DNA of 64,000 nt from Nonomuraea glycinis (GTDB lineage Bacteria; Actinomycetota; Actinomycetes; Streptosporangiales; Streptosporangiaceae), in the NCBI RefSeq assembly GCF_014646515.1, contig NZ_BMNK01000009.1, positions 1 through 64,000 of the forward strand, in the 5' to 3' direction. The position numbers and the translations under genes were made by a program. Below are positions 35,172-43,306 of the stretch, one piece after another (position 1 is the first letter of the stretch; every line of letters begins with the position of its first letter). The notes beneath the pieces were generated by a model that saw only the letters and a program-made list of their open reading frames with translations, did no database searches and was not told where the DNA came from.

Positions 35172-35873
35172 TCACTCGGGTCGAGGCTTGTCTGTTTTGG
35201 TCACTGCGAGGCGGGCGAACAGGTAGCCCAGGGAGTTGGTGGCCAGGTGCAGCATCGAGGGGGCCAGGAGGCCTCGGTGGCGGCGGAGTTCGCAGAAGAG
35301 AACGCCTGCCGCCGCCGTGGACACCACGCTGCCCGCCACCACCCGTGCCGTGTCCAGGTGCCCTGGTGACTCGCCCGCCGTGAGCGCCCCGAGTGCCGGG
35401 TTGGCGCGGGCCATGTCGATGGCGGGCAGGATGTGCCACAGCCCGAACAGCGCCGACGAGACGGCCGTGGCGGCGGCGGTGCCGTGGGTCCGGCGCACCA
35501 TGCCGTACAGCGCCCCACGGAAACCGACCTCCTCCAGCAGGACCGTGCCGAACGGGACCTGGATCAGGGCCTCCTCCAGCACCCGCGCCCGCGTCAGCGA
35601 CAGCGCCCGCTCGTCCTGGAAGAAGGGCCGGGTACGGGGCACGTTGATGCCCACGGTGTAGACCGCCGCCACCCCCGCGGCCAACACCCCGCCGGTCACC
35701 GCCCCCTTACGCCCGTGCTCGAACCCCAACTCCTTCCACGACAGCCCCGACCGCCGAGCCATCGCCACCAGGGCCGCGGTCGCGGCGGCGGATGTGAGCG
35801 GTCCGAGCCTCGGCGCGACCTTGTTGTTGAGCACGTTGGCCGCGACGAGCACGGCGATCGACCGGAGCAGCAT
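35172..35873 (-). CDS. CPBP intramembrane metalloprotease
   Basis: A 233-residue membrane protein with about six hydrophobic segments and the CAAX-protease/bacteriocin-processing signature: EEVGFRG (Glu-Glu and Arg, about 118-124), FGLWHILP and HLATNSLGY, which carry the metal-binding residues. Such proteins cut within membranes, for instance in prenyl-protein or peptide maturation or immunity. The target is unknown. ATG at 35873, without an obvious Shine-Dalgarno. Confidence 0.88.
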   Translation of the reverse strand: MLLRSIAVLVAANVLNNKVAPRLGPLTSAAATAALVAMARRSGLSWKELGFEHGRKGAVTGGVLAAGVAAVYTVGINVPRTRPFFQDERALSLTRARVLEEALIQVPFGTVLLEEVGFRGALYGMVRRTHGTAAATAVSSALFGLWHILPAIDMARANPALGALTAGESPGHLDTARVVAGSVVSTAAAGVLFCELRRHRGLLAPSMLHLATNSLGYLFARLAVTKTDKPRPE

Positions 35874-35963
35874 GCTTGCACGCTACGTCGCCCCCACCCC
35901 GACCGGCGCCCCAGACCTCAACCCGATGCCACCACGAGCGCCCGGACCTATGTAGGGGCAGGG

Positions 35964-36221
35964 CTAGGAGGCCGCGGAGTTGCGCCAGCCGGCGGGGAAG
36001 CGGGTGCGGCGGCGCTCCTCCGGAGTCAGGCCGCCCCAGATGCCGTCCGTCTCGCCGGCCTTTAAGGCATAGGACCGGCATTCGGTCAGGACTTGGCAGG
36101 TGGCACAGACGGCCTTGGCCTGGGCTTCCTGGACGGGCGAGGCCGCGAGCGGGAAGAAAAGCTCGGGGTCGCTGGACTTGCAGGCGCCCCTCCGCAGCCA
36201 GCCGATCTCCTCCAAAGGCAT
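35964..36221 (-). CDS. WhiB-family iron-sulfur regulator
   Basis: An 85-residue WhiB-like protein. Four cysteines bind the [4Fe-4S] cluster: GACKSSDPELFFP, then CATC and ECRSYAL. GIWGGLTPEERR is the beta-turn followed by a basic C-terminal tail (RRRTRFP) that touches DNA or sigma factor. Small size fits the WhiB1/WblE-like group, but I do not assign a member. Such proteins bind the main sigma factor and respond to NO or O2. No Shine-Dalgarno is seen. Confidence 0.93.
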   Translation of the reverse strand: MPLEEIGWLRRGACKSSDPELFFPLAASPVQEAQAKAVCATCQVLTECRSYALKAGETDGIWGGLTPEERRRTRFPAGWRNSAAS

Positions 36222-36306
36222 ACGCCAACGCTATGGCGTCCACATGATCAGTCGCATCATCCTGTGGATTGACACGCATTTACATCCCCAGCGGGGAGAC
36301 GAGCGG

Positions 36307-36373
36307 CGTCCGTACGTCATCGTCGGCAGTCGTCCATACACCGTCCGTGCACCGTTATGGCGGCGTACGGACG
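36307..36373. repeat. GTCCGT-type repeats upstream of whiB
   Basis: CGTCCGTACG (36307-36316) is repeated inverted as CGTACGGACG (36364-36373), and related GTCCGTG and GGACGG words lie between and after them. The array sits about 90-150 bases upstream of the whiB-like start. It could be a regulator binding array. Confidence 0.4.
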
Positions 36374-36441
36374 GAAGCAGGACGTTGTCGGACACGTCTG
36401 CGGACGGACGCCAGCGGGCGCGGGTGGATGGTGGGGGCGGG

Positions 36442-37146
36442 TCAGCAGGCGGAGACGCCGCGGGTGTAGCCCGTTGCGAATGACTGCTGGCGCTGTTCGG
36501 CGGTTCCGTGGGCGGCGGGGTTCAGCCAGTCGTCGGTGGGGTCGCCCGCGGCGGCCAGGTTGAGGAGGAGTTCGTCCTCGTCCCCCGGCTCGGCGGTCAG
36601 GGCGCCGGAGTCGATCAGGGCTTTGAGGGTGCCGCCCGCGTAGCAGTCGGCCTGGAGCTCGATCTGGACGTTGAGCCGGAAGCCGGTCTGGAGCTGGGAC
36701 TGTACGGCGTGGCCGAACTCGTGCGGAATGATCAGGTAGACCGAGCCGTCGCCCATCTCGCTCCACAGCCCCTCCATCCAGGCCCGGTCGTAGGCGATGA
36801 AGTGGCCGGCGGGGCAGTAGAAGGCGTTGTTGGGCACGGCGGGCTCTCCGCCGCAACTCGGGCCGGACTCTCCCGAGTAGGGGACAAATCGGGAAACAGG
36901 CTGATAAGTCCGCCCCAGCGCGGCGAACTGTTGCTTCCAGAACTCCTCCGTCAAAGCTCTGGCACCCCGTACGTCATCCTCGAACGAGTCGGCGCCGCCC
37001 GCGTCCCTGGACGGCGCCTGTACGAGTCCGCACCCGCCGAGCAGCATCGCGAGCACCGCCACGAGCAGCACCACGCGTGGCAAGGGCGGTCCGAGGCGAG
37101 GAGGAGGAGACGTCGGGTTGTGCAGGGGCACCGGGGGTCGTGTCAC
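36442..37146 (-). CDS. Neutral zinc metallopeptidase lipoprotein
   Basis: A protein of about 234 residues with a lipoprotein signal (hydrophobic stretch, then LLGGC) and a metallopeptidase domain of the YpfJ/KPN_01226 type: HEFGHAVQ is the HExxH zinc site with its catalytic Glu, ELQADCYAG supplies the third ligand, and CPAGHFIAYD precedes. It should sit on the outer face of the membrane. The GTG at 37146 is used, 4 bases after the stop of the ligase gene; an ATG at 37179 overlapping that gene is possible. Substrate unknown. Confidence 0.85.
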   Translation of the reverse strand: MTRPPVPLHNPTSPPPRLGPPLPRVVLLVAVLAMLLGGCGLVQAPSRDAGGADSFEDDVRGARALTEEFWKQQFAALGRTYQPVSRFVPYSGESGPSCGGEPAVPNNAFYCPAGHFIAYDRAWMEGLWSEMGDGSVYLIIPHEFGHAVQSQLQTGFRLNVQIELQADCYAGGTLKALIDSGALTAEPGDEDELLLNLAAAGDPTDDWLNPAAHGTAEQRQQSFATGYTRGVSAC

Positions 37147-37150
37147 GCCT

Positions 37151-38614
37151 TCAGACTGCCCACGTGTGCACAGGCTCATTCGTGTGCATGCGTTCGATGT
37201 ACTCCAGCGTCATCGCGCGCAGCGCCTCGTGCCGGTCGCCGCCGAGCGCGCGCACCTTGTCCACCTGCCAGGTCGCCCCGGTGCGGCCCGTCAGGCAGCG
37301 GCCCTCGATGACGCCGAGCAGCCTGTCGGCGACGGCCCCGTCCACTCCCCAGCGGGCCAGCCCTTCGTGCGCCATGGGCAGCAGGCGGCGCAGAATCAGC
37401 TCGGCGGCGGGGACCTCCCCCATGCCGGGCCAGTACAGGCGGGCGTCCAGGCCGTGGCGGGCCGCGCTGGTGAGGTTCTCCTCGGCGGCGGCGAACGACA
37501 TCCGGCTCCAGATCGGCCGCTCGGCATGCGGCAGGACGCTCATCAGGCCGTAGTAGAAGGCGGCGTTGGCGACGACGTCCAGCACCGTCGGGCCCGCGGG
37601 GAGCACCCGGTTCTCCACCCGCAGGTGCGGTCTGCCGTCCACCACCGCGTACACCGGGCGGTTCCAGCGGTAGATGGTGCCGTTGTGGAGGGTCAGCTCG
37701 GGGAGCTCCGGGGTGCGTCCCCGGTCCAGCTCGGCCCGTGGGTCCTCCTCCTCGCACAGGGGCAGCAGCGCCGGGAAGTAGCGGACGTTCTCCTCGAACA
37801 GGTCGAAGACGCTGGTGATCCAGCGCTCGCCGAACCACACGCGCGGGCGCACGCCCTGCGTCTTCAGCTCGTGCGGGCGGGTGTCGGTGGCCTGCTCGAA
37901 CAGCGGGATCCTGGTCTCCCGGTGCAGCTCCCTGCCGAAGAGGTACGGCGCGTTCGCCGAGACGGCCACCTGGGGGCCGGCGATGGCCTGGGCCGCGTTC
38001 CAGTGCGCGGCGAACGCCGGCGGGCTGACCTGGAGGTGAAGCTGGAGGCTGGTGCAGGCGGCCTCGGGGGCGAGGCTGTCGGCATGCGCCTCCAGGCGCT
38101 CGACGCCCTCGATCGCCAGGTGCAGATCCTCTCCCCTGGCGGCGAAGATCTGCTCGTTGAGCAGACGGTAGCGGGGGTTGGCCGAGAGCGTGCCCTCGCC
38201 GATGTCTTGCTCGCGCAGGGTGGGGAGGATGCCGATCATGACCAGGTGGCAGCCCAGGGACCTGGCCCGTTCCTCGGCGTGGTTGAGCCGGGCGCGAACG
38301 TCGTTCTCCAGGTGGAACGCGCCGTGGTCACTGAGATCCTTGGGCTCGACGTTGATCTCGATGTTGAACTGGCCGAGTTCGGTGGCCCAGTCCGGGCGCG
38401 CGATCGCGGCCAGCACCTCGGCGTTGCGCATGCACGCCTCGCCGTCCGAGTCCACGATGTTGAGCTCGATCTCCAGCCCGGCCAGCGACCGGTCATCCTC
38501 GAAGCGGGACTCCCGCAGCATCTGGGCGAAGACGTCCAGGCATCGTCGTACTTTTTCCCGATATTTCCGGCGATCGTCCCGACTGAACGCGACAGCTGGC
38601 ACATCTCTGCCCAT
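37151..38614 (-). CDS. Glutamate-cysteine ligase family protein (GCS2-like)
   Basis: A 487-residue enzyme of the carboxylate-amine ligase/GCS2 superfamily, seen from GLEIELNIVD, FNIEINVEPKDL, TSLQLHLQVSP and LRVENRVLPAGPTVLDVVANA. It may make gamma-glutamylcysteine (as EgtA does for ergothioneine) or another gamma-glutamyl amide. No ergothioneine genes are adjacent, so the pathway is open. The ATG at 38614 starts the conserved part (MGRDVPAVAFSRDDRR); upstream in-frame sequence is low-complexity and runs into the 20-bp repeat. No clear Shine-Dalgarno. Confidence 0.8.
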   Translation of the reverse strand: MGRDVPAVAFSRDDRRKYREKVRRCLDVFAQMLRESRFEDDRSLAGLEIELNIVDSDGEACMRNAEVLAAIARPDWATELGQFNIEINVEPKDLSDHGAFHLENDVRARLNHAEERARSLGCHLVMIGILPTLREQDIGEGTLSANPRYRLLNEQIFAARGEDLHLAIEGVERLEAHADSLAPEAACTSLQLHLQVSPPAFAAHWNAAQAIAGPQVAVSANAPYLFGRELHRETRIPLFEQATDTRPHELKTQGVRPRVWFGERWITSVFDLFEENVRYFPALLPLCEEEDPRAELDRGRTPELPELTLHNGTIYRWNRPVYAVVDGRPHLRVENRVLPAGPTVLDVVANAAFYYGLMSVLPHAERPIWSRMSFAAAEENLTSAARHGLDARLYWPGMGEVPAAELILRRLLPMAHEGLARWGVDGAVADRLLGVIEGRCLTGRTGATWQVDKVRALGGDRHEALRAMTLEYIERMHTNEPVHTWAV

Positions 38615-38720
38615 ACCAGGAAATGTCGCACGCCACGTCCCCCAAGACCAGCCCAAAACCCGCCCGGAACCCGATCCTTGCCCGCTCCTGACCGGCCGCA
38701 TAGCCGCCCCACCATCCCGG

Positions 38721-38875
38721 ACCCGGCCCGCCCTCACAAGACCCGGCCCGCCTCCACAAGACCCGACCCGCCTTCACAAGAGCCGACCCGCCTCCACAAG
38801 ACCCGGCCCGCCTCCACAAGACCCGACCCGCCTTCACAAGAGCCGACCCGCCTTCACAAGAGTCGGCCCAAGAAG
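38721..38875. repeat. 20-bp minisatellite, seven and a half copies
   Basis: Seven units of the form A(C/G)CCG(G/A)CCCGCC(T/C)(C/T)CACAAG follow one another at exactly 20-base steps from 38721 to 38860, with a decayed partial copy after. Units 2-4 and 5-7 match as a 60-base higher-order duplication with a single difference. Twenty is not a multiple of three and no gene spans it. It fills the spacer between the response regulator stop and the ligase start. Confidence 0.9.
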
Positions 38876-38910
38876 CCTCAGCTCAAGAAGCCCCGGCCAA
38901 GGGCCCCGGC

Positions 38911-39543
38911 TCACACCAGCCGGCGCGCCGTGGCCCAGCGGGACAGCTCGTGCCGGTTGGACAGCTGCAGCTTGCGCAGCACCGAGGAGACATGCGTCTC
39001 GACCGTCTTGACGGAGATGAACAGCTCCTTGGCGATCTCCTTGTACGCATAACCGCGCGCGATCAGCCTGAGCACCTCGCGCTCGCGCTGCGTCAGCGAG
39101 TCGAGCTCGGGGTCGATGGAGGGCGCCTCGGACGAGGCGAACGCGTCGAGCACGAACCCCGCCAGCCGCGGCGAGAACACCGCGTCGCCGTCGGCCACCC
39201 GGCGGATGGCGTCGGTGAGCTCCTTGCCGCTGATGTTCTTGGTGACGTAGCCGCGGGCGCCGCCCCGGATGACGCCGATGACGTCCTCGGCCGCGTCGGA
39301 GACCGACAGGGCGAGGAACCGCACCTGGGAGCCCGCGCCGAGCACCCTGCGCAGCACCTCCTGGCCGCCGCCGCCCGGCATGTGCACGTCGAGCAGCACC
39401 ACCTCGGGCTGCAGCTCGGCGATCGCCTTGACGGCGGTGTCGACGTCCTCGGCCTCGCCCACCACCTGGATCGAGTCGCCCAGCTCGGCCCGTACGCCGG
39501 ACCGGAACAGCCGATGGTCGTCGACGATCAGCACCCGCGTCAT
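38911..39543 (-). CDS. NarL/LuxR-type response regulator
   Basis: A 210-residue regulator: receiver domain (1-120) with acidic pair Asp8-Asp9, phospho-acceptor Asp52 in LLDVHMPG and Lys near 101 (VTKN); LuxR helix-turn-helix (about 145-205; LTQREREVLRLIARGYAYKEIA, KTVETHVSSVLRKL). The ATG overlaps the stop of the sensor kinase (ATGA), so it is its partner. With the PspC proteins it forms a LiaR-like envelope-stress system. Confidence 0.95.
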   Translation of the reverse strand: MTRVLIVDDHRLFRSGVRAELGDSIQVVGEAEDVDTAVKAIAELQPEVVLLDVHMPGGGGQEVLRRVLGAGSQVRFLALSVSDAAEDVIGVIRGGARGYVTKNISGKELTDAIRRVADGDAVFSPRLAGFVLDAFASSEAPSIDPELDSLTQREREVLRLIARGYAYKEIAKELFISVKTVETHVSSVLRKLQLSNRHELSRWATARRLV

Positions 39544-40748
39544 TGCTTGTCCACCTTCATGGTCAACATCACTTCTGTGCCCTCACCCGGTTCGGTGCGC
39601 AGTCTGGCGGTGCCTCCGTGGCGTTCCATCCTGCCGATGATGGACTCCCGGATGCCCATCCTGTCGAGCGGCACCGCATCGAGGTCGAACCCCTTGCCCC
39701 GATCCTTCACGAAAATCGTGATGGTTTCACCCTCCACTTCCGCGTACACGGAGATGGACGGACTCTCAGAGTATTTGGCGGCGTTGACCATCGCCTGCCT
39801 GGCCGCCTTGAGAGCGGCCGCGAGCCGGCCGTGGGCGTCGAGGTCGATGTCGCCCACGCAGACCACCTCGATCGGCACGCTGTGCGCGTCCTCCTCCTCC
39901 GCGGCGATCCTGCGTACGGCCGCCGCGAGGGTGGCGTCGGCGTCCTGGGCGGGCTGGTAGAGCCAGTTGCGCAGGTCGCGCTCCTGCGCGCGGGCCAGGC
40001 GGGTGACCTCCCGCTGGTCGTGCGCGACCCGCTGGATCAGCGTGAGCGTGTGCAGCACCGAGTCGTGCACCATCGCGGCGACCTCGGCCCGCTCCTCCTG
40101 CCTGATGCGCTCGCGCCGTTCGAGCTGCAGTTCCTTCCACAGGCCGGCGAGCCACGGCGCGGCGACGACCGCGAGCCCGCCGACCACCACCGCCGTGAGC
40201 AGTAAGCCCTGGCCGGCCTCCTGGAGCCGGCCCTCCATCACCAGGAAGCCCACCCCGCCCGCGACCACGAGCAGCACGCCGAGCAGGGTGCGCACCCGGT
40301 TGCCCCGGATGCTCTTGGTGGCGCCGCTCACCCAGTTCTTGCGGCGCTCGGGGTCGGCCTGCTGCCACAGGATCAGCCCGCCGATGCCGCCCACCGCGAA
40401 CGGCAGCATGCCGAGCCCTCCCTGGGAGGCGCCGGTCAGGAAGCCGAACGCGAACAGGGCCACCCCGATCGCGGTGAACGCCGACAGCTGGCTCCAGTCA
40501 CGAGCGGGCGACCGCCCTTCGTACGGCTCCCGTGGCGTGATCATCCAGAGCACCGCGTAAGCGACGACGCCTACCCCGTCGACCACGCTGAGCAGCACGA
40601 ACACCAGCCTGATCACCACGGGGTCGAGCTTGAGCTGCGTGGCGAGCCCCTGGGCGACACCGCCGACGAGGCGGCCCTGCATGGGGCGCATCATGCGGCG
40701 GAAAGGCCTGTCGGCCCGGGGCTCGGCGAGAGTCTTCTGGTCAGCCAT
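39540..40748 (-). CDS. PspC-domain sensor histidine kinase
   Basis: A 402-residue membrane kinase. The N-terminus holds a PspC domain (about 15-75; RLVGGVAQGLATQLKLDPVVIRLVFVLL), then four to five more membrane segments to about 205. The HisKA_3 region has MVHDSVLHTLTLIQ (His near 228) and the ATPase domain has NAAKYSE (N-box) and VKDRGKGFD (G1). This resembles the kinases of LiaFSR-like systems. ATG at 40748; longer reading frames overlap the divergent PspC gene and are not used. Confidence 0.92.
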   Translation of the reverse strand: MADQKTLAEPRADRPFRRMMRPMQGRLVGGVAQGLATQLKLDPVVIRLVFVLLSVVDGVGVVAYAVLWMITPREPYEGRSPARDWSQLSAFTAIGVALFAFGFLTGASQGGLGMLPFAVGGIGGLILWQQADPERRKNWVSGATKSIRGNRVRTLLGVLLVVAGGVGFLVMEGRLQEAGQGLLLTAVVVGGLAVVAAPWLAGLWKELQLERRERIRQEERAEVAAMVHDSVLHTLTLIQRVAHDQREVTRLARAQERDLRNWLYQPAQDADATLAAAVRRIAAEEEDAHSVPIEVVCVGDIDLDAHGRLAAALKAARQAMVNAAKYSESPSISVYAEVEGETITIFVKDRGKGFDLDAVPLDRMGIRESIIGRMERHGGTARLRTEPGEGTEVMLTMKVDKQ

Positions 40749-40861
40749 AACATTCACATCGTCACATGTCGTGCGGTCGCGGGCATCAGGGAACGACCCC
40801 CAGGGTCGGGTCAGGGGTCTCCCGGATGCGGACCACCCGCCGCTGGGTCCACGATGGTGAC

Positions 40862-42559
40862 ATGACGCAAGCGCCACCCAGGGAACCGGTCGCTCCCCCC
40901 AGCACGCTGCGGCGCAGCAGCGAGGGGCGCTTCCTCATGGGAGTCTGCGCCGGGCTGGGCCGGCACACCGGCATGGACCCGGTGGTGTTCCGCGTCGGCT
41001 TCACCGTGCTCCTGCTCGGCTCGGGCATCGGGCTGTTCCTGTACATCGCCGCGTTCCTGCTGATGAAGGAGCCGAACGGCAGGCCCGGCCTGGTCGAGCA
41101 GTGGACCCGGCGGGACTTCGACGCCGACACCGTGATGGCGTTGCTGACCGCGGTGCTCGCGGTCGGACTCGGCCTCAACGTGTCCACGGTCTGGCTCGGC
41201 ACCGGCACGCTGGTGGTCGGCCTGGTGCTGGCCATCTCGTTGCTGGCCGCGCACGCCCATGGCGTGGATCTGCTCGGGCTGGCCCGGTCCATACCCGAGC
41301 GCCTCAACCGCCGGCCCCGGCACGGTGACCTGGACGATTACGGCGTGCCGGTCACGATGGCGCCGCCCCCCGCCGCGCGGCCGTTCCCCGACCCCGCCGC
41401 ACGACCGTTCCCCGACCCCGCCACGACGGCCCACGCGCACGCCGCCCCAGAAGCGGCCCCGGGAGCCCCGATGGCCCCGGGAGCCCCGATGGCTCCGGAG
41501 GCCAGGACGGCGCGGTTCGCCACGGCCTCCCCGCAGACCCCGCCGGACGAGGCCGCGCCCGATCGGACGCCCGCCGGCGAGGACGAGATCTCCGCCTACG
41601 GGACACTGGCCGCCGACGAGGCCGAGCAGGCGGGAAACCCCCCTTACGAGCCCCGCGCCGACGAGCCGCGCCACCGCCCCGGCCCGTACGACGAGCCGCG
41701 CCGCCCCGACCCGTACGACCAGCCGCGCCACCGTCCCGACGCGTACGACGAGCCGCGCCACCGTCCCGACCCGTACGAGCAGCCGTACCAGCGTCCGGTG
41801 CCCAGGACCGCGACGCACGCCTCCTACGGCGAGCCGTTCGCGCCGCGCGGCCCGTACCAGCCGCTGGACCCTAGGCGGCGGGCCGGCTACTCGCCGTACG
41901 ACCCCGCGCTGTACGGGCGGCCGGTCAGGCCGCCGCGTGAGAAGCGCCCCAAGTCCTTCATCGGCGCGATCACCATCCTGCTGGCCCTCATCGTTGGAGG
42001 AATCGTCGTGGCGGTCCAGGCCGCATCACCCTCGGGAGTGCATCCCACGATCGTCGCCGGCGCGATGCTCGTCACCATCGGCGGCGGTCTGCTCATCGCG
42101 GCCTGGTGGGGCCGGGGCGCCGGGCTGGTCGCGGCGGGCACCGTGGTCGCGATGCTGATCGGGGTGGGCCTGATGTTCGGCGGGCTGCCGTCGAAGGTCG
42201 GCGCGTCGGTCTGGCATCCGACCAGGGCGGCGGAGGCCGCCAGGCTGTACGACGCGGGCGTGGGCGACGGCAGGCTGGACCTGTCGGAGCTCCGGCTGGA
42301 GCCGGGTTCGAAGGTGACGTTCAACGCCTCGATCTCGGTGGGCACACTGACGGTGATCGTGCCGCCGGCGGCCAGGGTGGAGGTGCACGCCAGCAACAAG
42401 CTCGGGGACATCCAGGTGGACCAGTCGCTGCGGGGTGGCGTGGACGTCCGGTTCGACAAGGTGCTCACCCCGGAGGTGACGCCGAAGGGCGACGTCGCCA
42501 CGATCGTGCTGAACCTCAAGGGCGGCGTGGGCGACCTGGAGGTGCGGCGTGGCGCGTGA
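40862..42559 (+). CDS. PspC and LiaF-like membrane protein
   Basis: A 565-residue protein divergent from the kinase. PspC domain at about 15-75 (RSSEGRFLMGVCAGLGRHTGM), two further membrane segments to about 145, then a long Pro/Arg/Asp-rich linker with decapeptide repeats (about 170-345), four membrane segments (about 360-450) and a C-terminal beta domain (about 470-560; LEPGSKVTFNASISVGTLTVIVP) like LiaF. In LiaFSR systems LiaF restrains the kinase, which suggests the role here. Weak Shine-Dalgarno (GGTGA). Confidence 0.85.
   Translation: MTQAPPREPVAPPSTLRRSSEGRFLMGVCAGLGRHTGMDPVVFRVGFTVLLLGSGIGLFLYIAAFLLMKEPNGRPGLVEQWTRRDFDADTVMALLTAVLAVGLGLNVSTVWLGTGTLVVGLVLAISLLAAHAHGVDLLGLARSIPERLNRRPRHGDLDDYGVPVTMAPPPAARPFPDPAARPFPDPATTAHAHAAPEAAPGAPMAPGAPMAPEARTARFATASPQTPPDEAAPDRTPAGEDEISAYGTLAADEAEQAGNPPYEPRADEPRHRPGPYDEPRRPDPYDQPRHRPDAYDEPRHRPDPYEQPYQRPVPRTATHASYGEPFAPRGPYQPLDPRRRAGYSPYDPALYGRPVRPPREKRPKSFIGAITILLALIVGGIVVAVQAASPSGVHPTIVAGAMLVTIGGGLLIAAWWGRGAGLVAAGTVVAMLIGVGLMFGGLPSKVGASVWHPTRAAEAARLYDAGVGDGRLDLSELRLEPGSKVTFNASISVGTLTVIVPPAARVEVHASNKLGDIQVDQSLRGGVDVRFDKVLTPEVTPKGDVATIVLNLKGGVGDLEVRRGA
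41660..41798 (+). repeat. In-frame decapeptide repeat in the PspC/LiaF-like gene
   Basis: About 4.5 near-identical 30-base units encode (D/E)(E/Q)PRHRP(D/G)xY. One unit has lost a codon. The repeats form a charged, Pro-rich cytoplasmic linker and can change number by slippage. Confidence 0.75.
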
Positions 42560-42752
42560 TCTCGACCGGCCGCGCCGGTCGCACCGGACCGACTGGATGG
42601 CGCTGCTGAGCGGCATTCTCTTCATCGTGCTCGGCATCCTGGTGCTGACGGATTCGATCACAGATCCGCTGGTGATGCTGCCGGTCACGGTGGTCGGACT
42701 GGGTTTCGCGGGCCTGGTGGCGATCCTTACGAAGGTGATTCGTAGCAAGTAG
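42549..42752 (+). CDS. Small two-span membrane protein
   Basis: A 67-residue protein with a basic N-terminus (RDLDRPRRSHR) and two hydrophobic segments (about 17-35, 42-62), ending in KVIRSK. The GTG start lies inside the end of the PspC/LiaF-like gene with GAGGTG upstream, so translation is coupled. No family is recognised; coupling implies a role in the same envelope-stress module. Confidence 0.75.
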   Translation: MARDLDRPRRSHRTDWMALLSGILFIVLGILVLTDSITDPLVMLPVTVVGLGFAGLVAILTKVIRSK

Positions 42753-42755
42753 CCC

Positions 42756-42783
42756 TTGACCGGGACAAACTCGGGCGTACGTT
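42756..42783 (+). promoter_or_regulatory. Sigma-70-like promoter of the cox operon
   Basis: TTGACC at 42756-42761 and TACGTT at 42778-42783 are separated by 16 bases, 41 bases before the coxS start, just past the stop of the preceding gene. Confidence 0.55.
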
Positions 42784-42823
42784 GGCGTTGTCCGCCTTTC
42801 CCCCTGCTCCTGAGGGAGGACGT

Positions 42824-43306
42824 ATGCCCCGTGTCACCGTCACCGTCGACGGGATCACCTACCAAGAAGAGGTCGAGCCGCGGCTCCTCCTCGTCCATCT
42901 CCTACGAGAACGGCTGGGCAAGACCGGCACTCCTGTCGGCTGTGACACCAGCAACTGCGGCGCCTGCACCGTGATGCTCGACGGCAAGAGCGTCAAGAGC
43001 TGCTCGGTCCTGGCCGTACAGGCCGACGGCAGCGACGTCGTCACCATCGAGGGCCTGGGCGCCAACGGCTCCATGCATCCGATGCAGCGGGCCTTCCACG
43101 AAGAACACGCGCTGCAGTGCGGCTACTGCACGCCCGGCATGGTCATGGCCGCGATCGACCTGCTCAGGGACACGCCTGAGCCGTCCGAGGAGGCCATCAG
43201 GCAGGGCCTGGAGGGCAATCTCTGCAGGTGCACCGGATACTGCAACATCGTTCGCGCGGTGCGCCGGGGCGCGCAGGAGATGGGGCAGGCGGTGAAGAGC
43301 TCATGA
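42824..43306 (+). CDS. coxS: CO dehydrogenase-like small subunit, [2Fe-2S]
   Basis: A 160-residue xanthine-oxidase-family iron-sulfur subunit. The plant-ferredoxin-type cluster is bound by Cys40, 45, 48 and 60 (CDTSNCGAC), the second by Cys99, 102, 134 and 136 (CGYCTPG, CRCTGYC). It passes electrons from the molybdenum site of CoxL to the FAD of CoxM. Start: ATG with GAGGGAGG upstream. The stop overlaps the coxL start (ATGA). Confidence 0.94.
   Translation: MPRVTVTVDGITYQEEVEPRLLLVHLLRERLGKTGTPVGCDTSNCGACTVMLDGKSVKSCSVLAVQADGSDVVTIEGLGANGSMHPMQRAFHEEHALQCGYCTPGMVMAAIDLLRDTPEPSEEAIRQGLEGNLCRCTGYCNIVRAVRRGAQEMGQAVKSS

Noticed and set aside
38701..38890. CRISPR array in the 20-bp repeat region
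   Set aside because: The units are directly adjacent with no spacers, and no cas genes are present.
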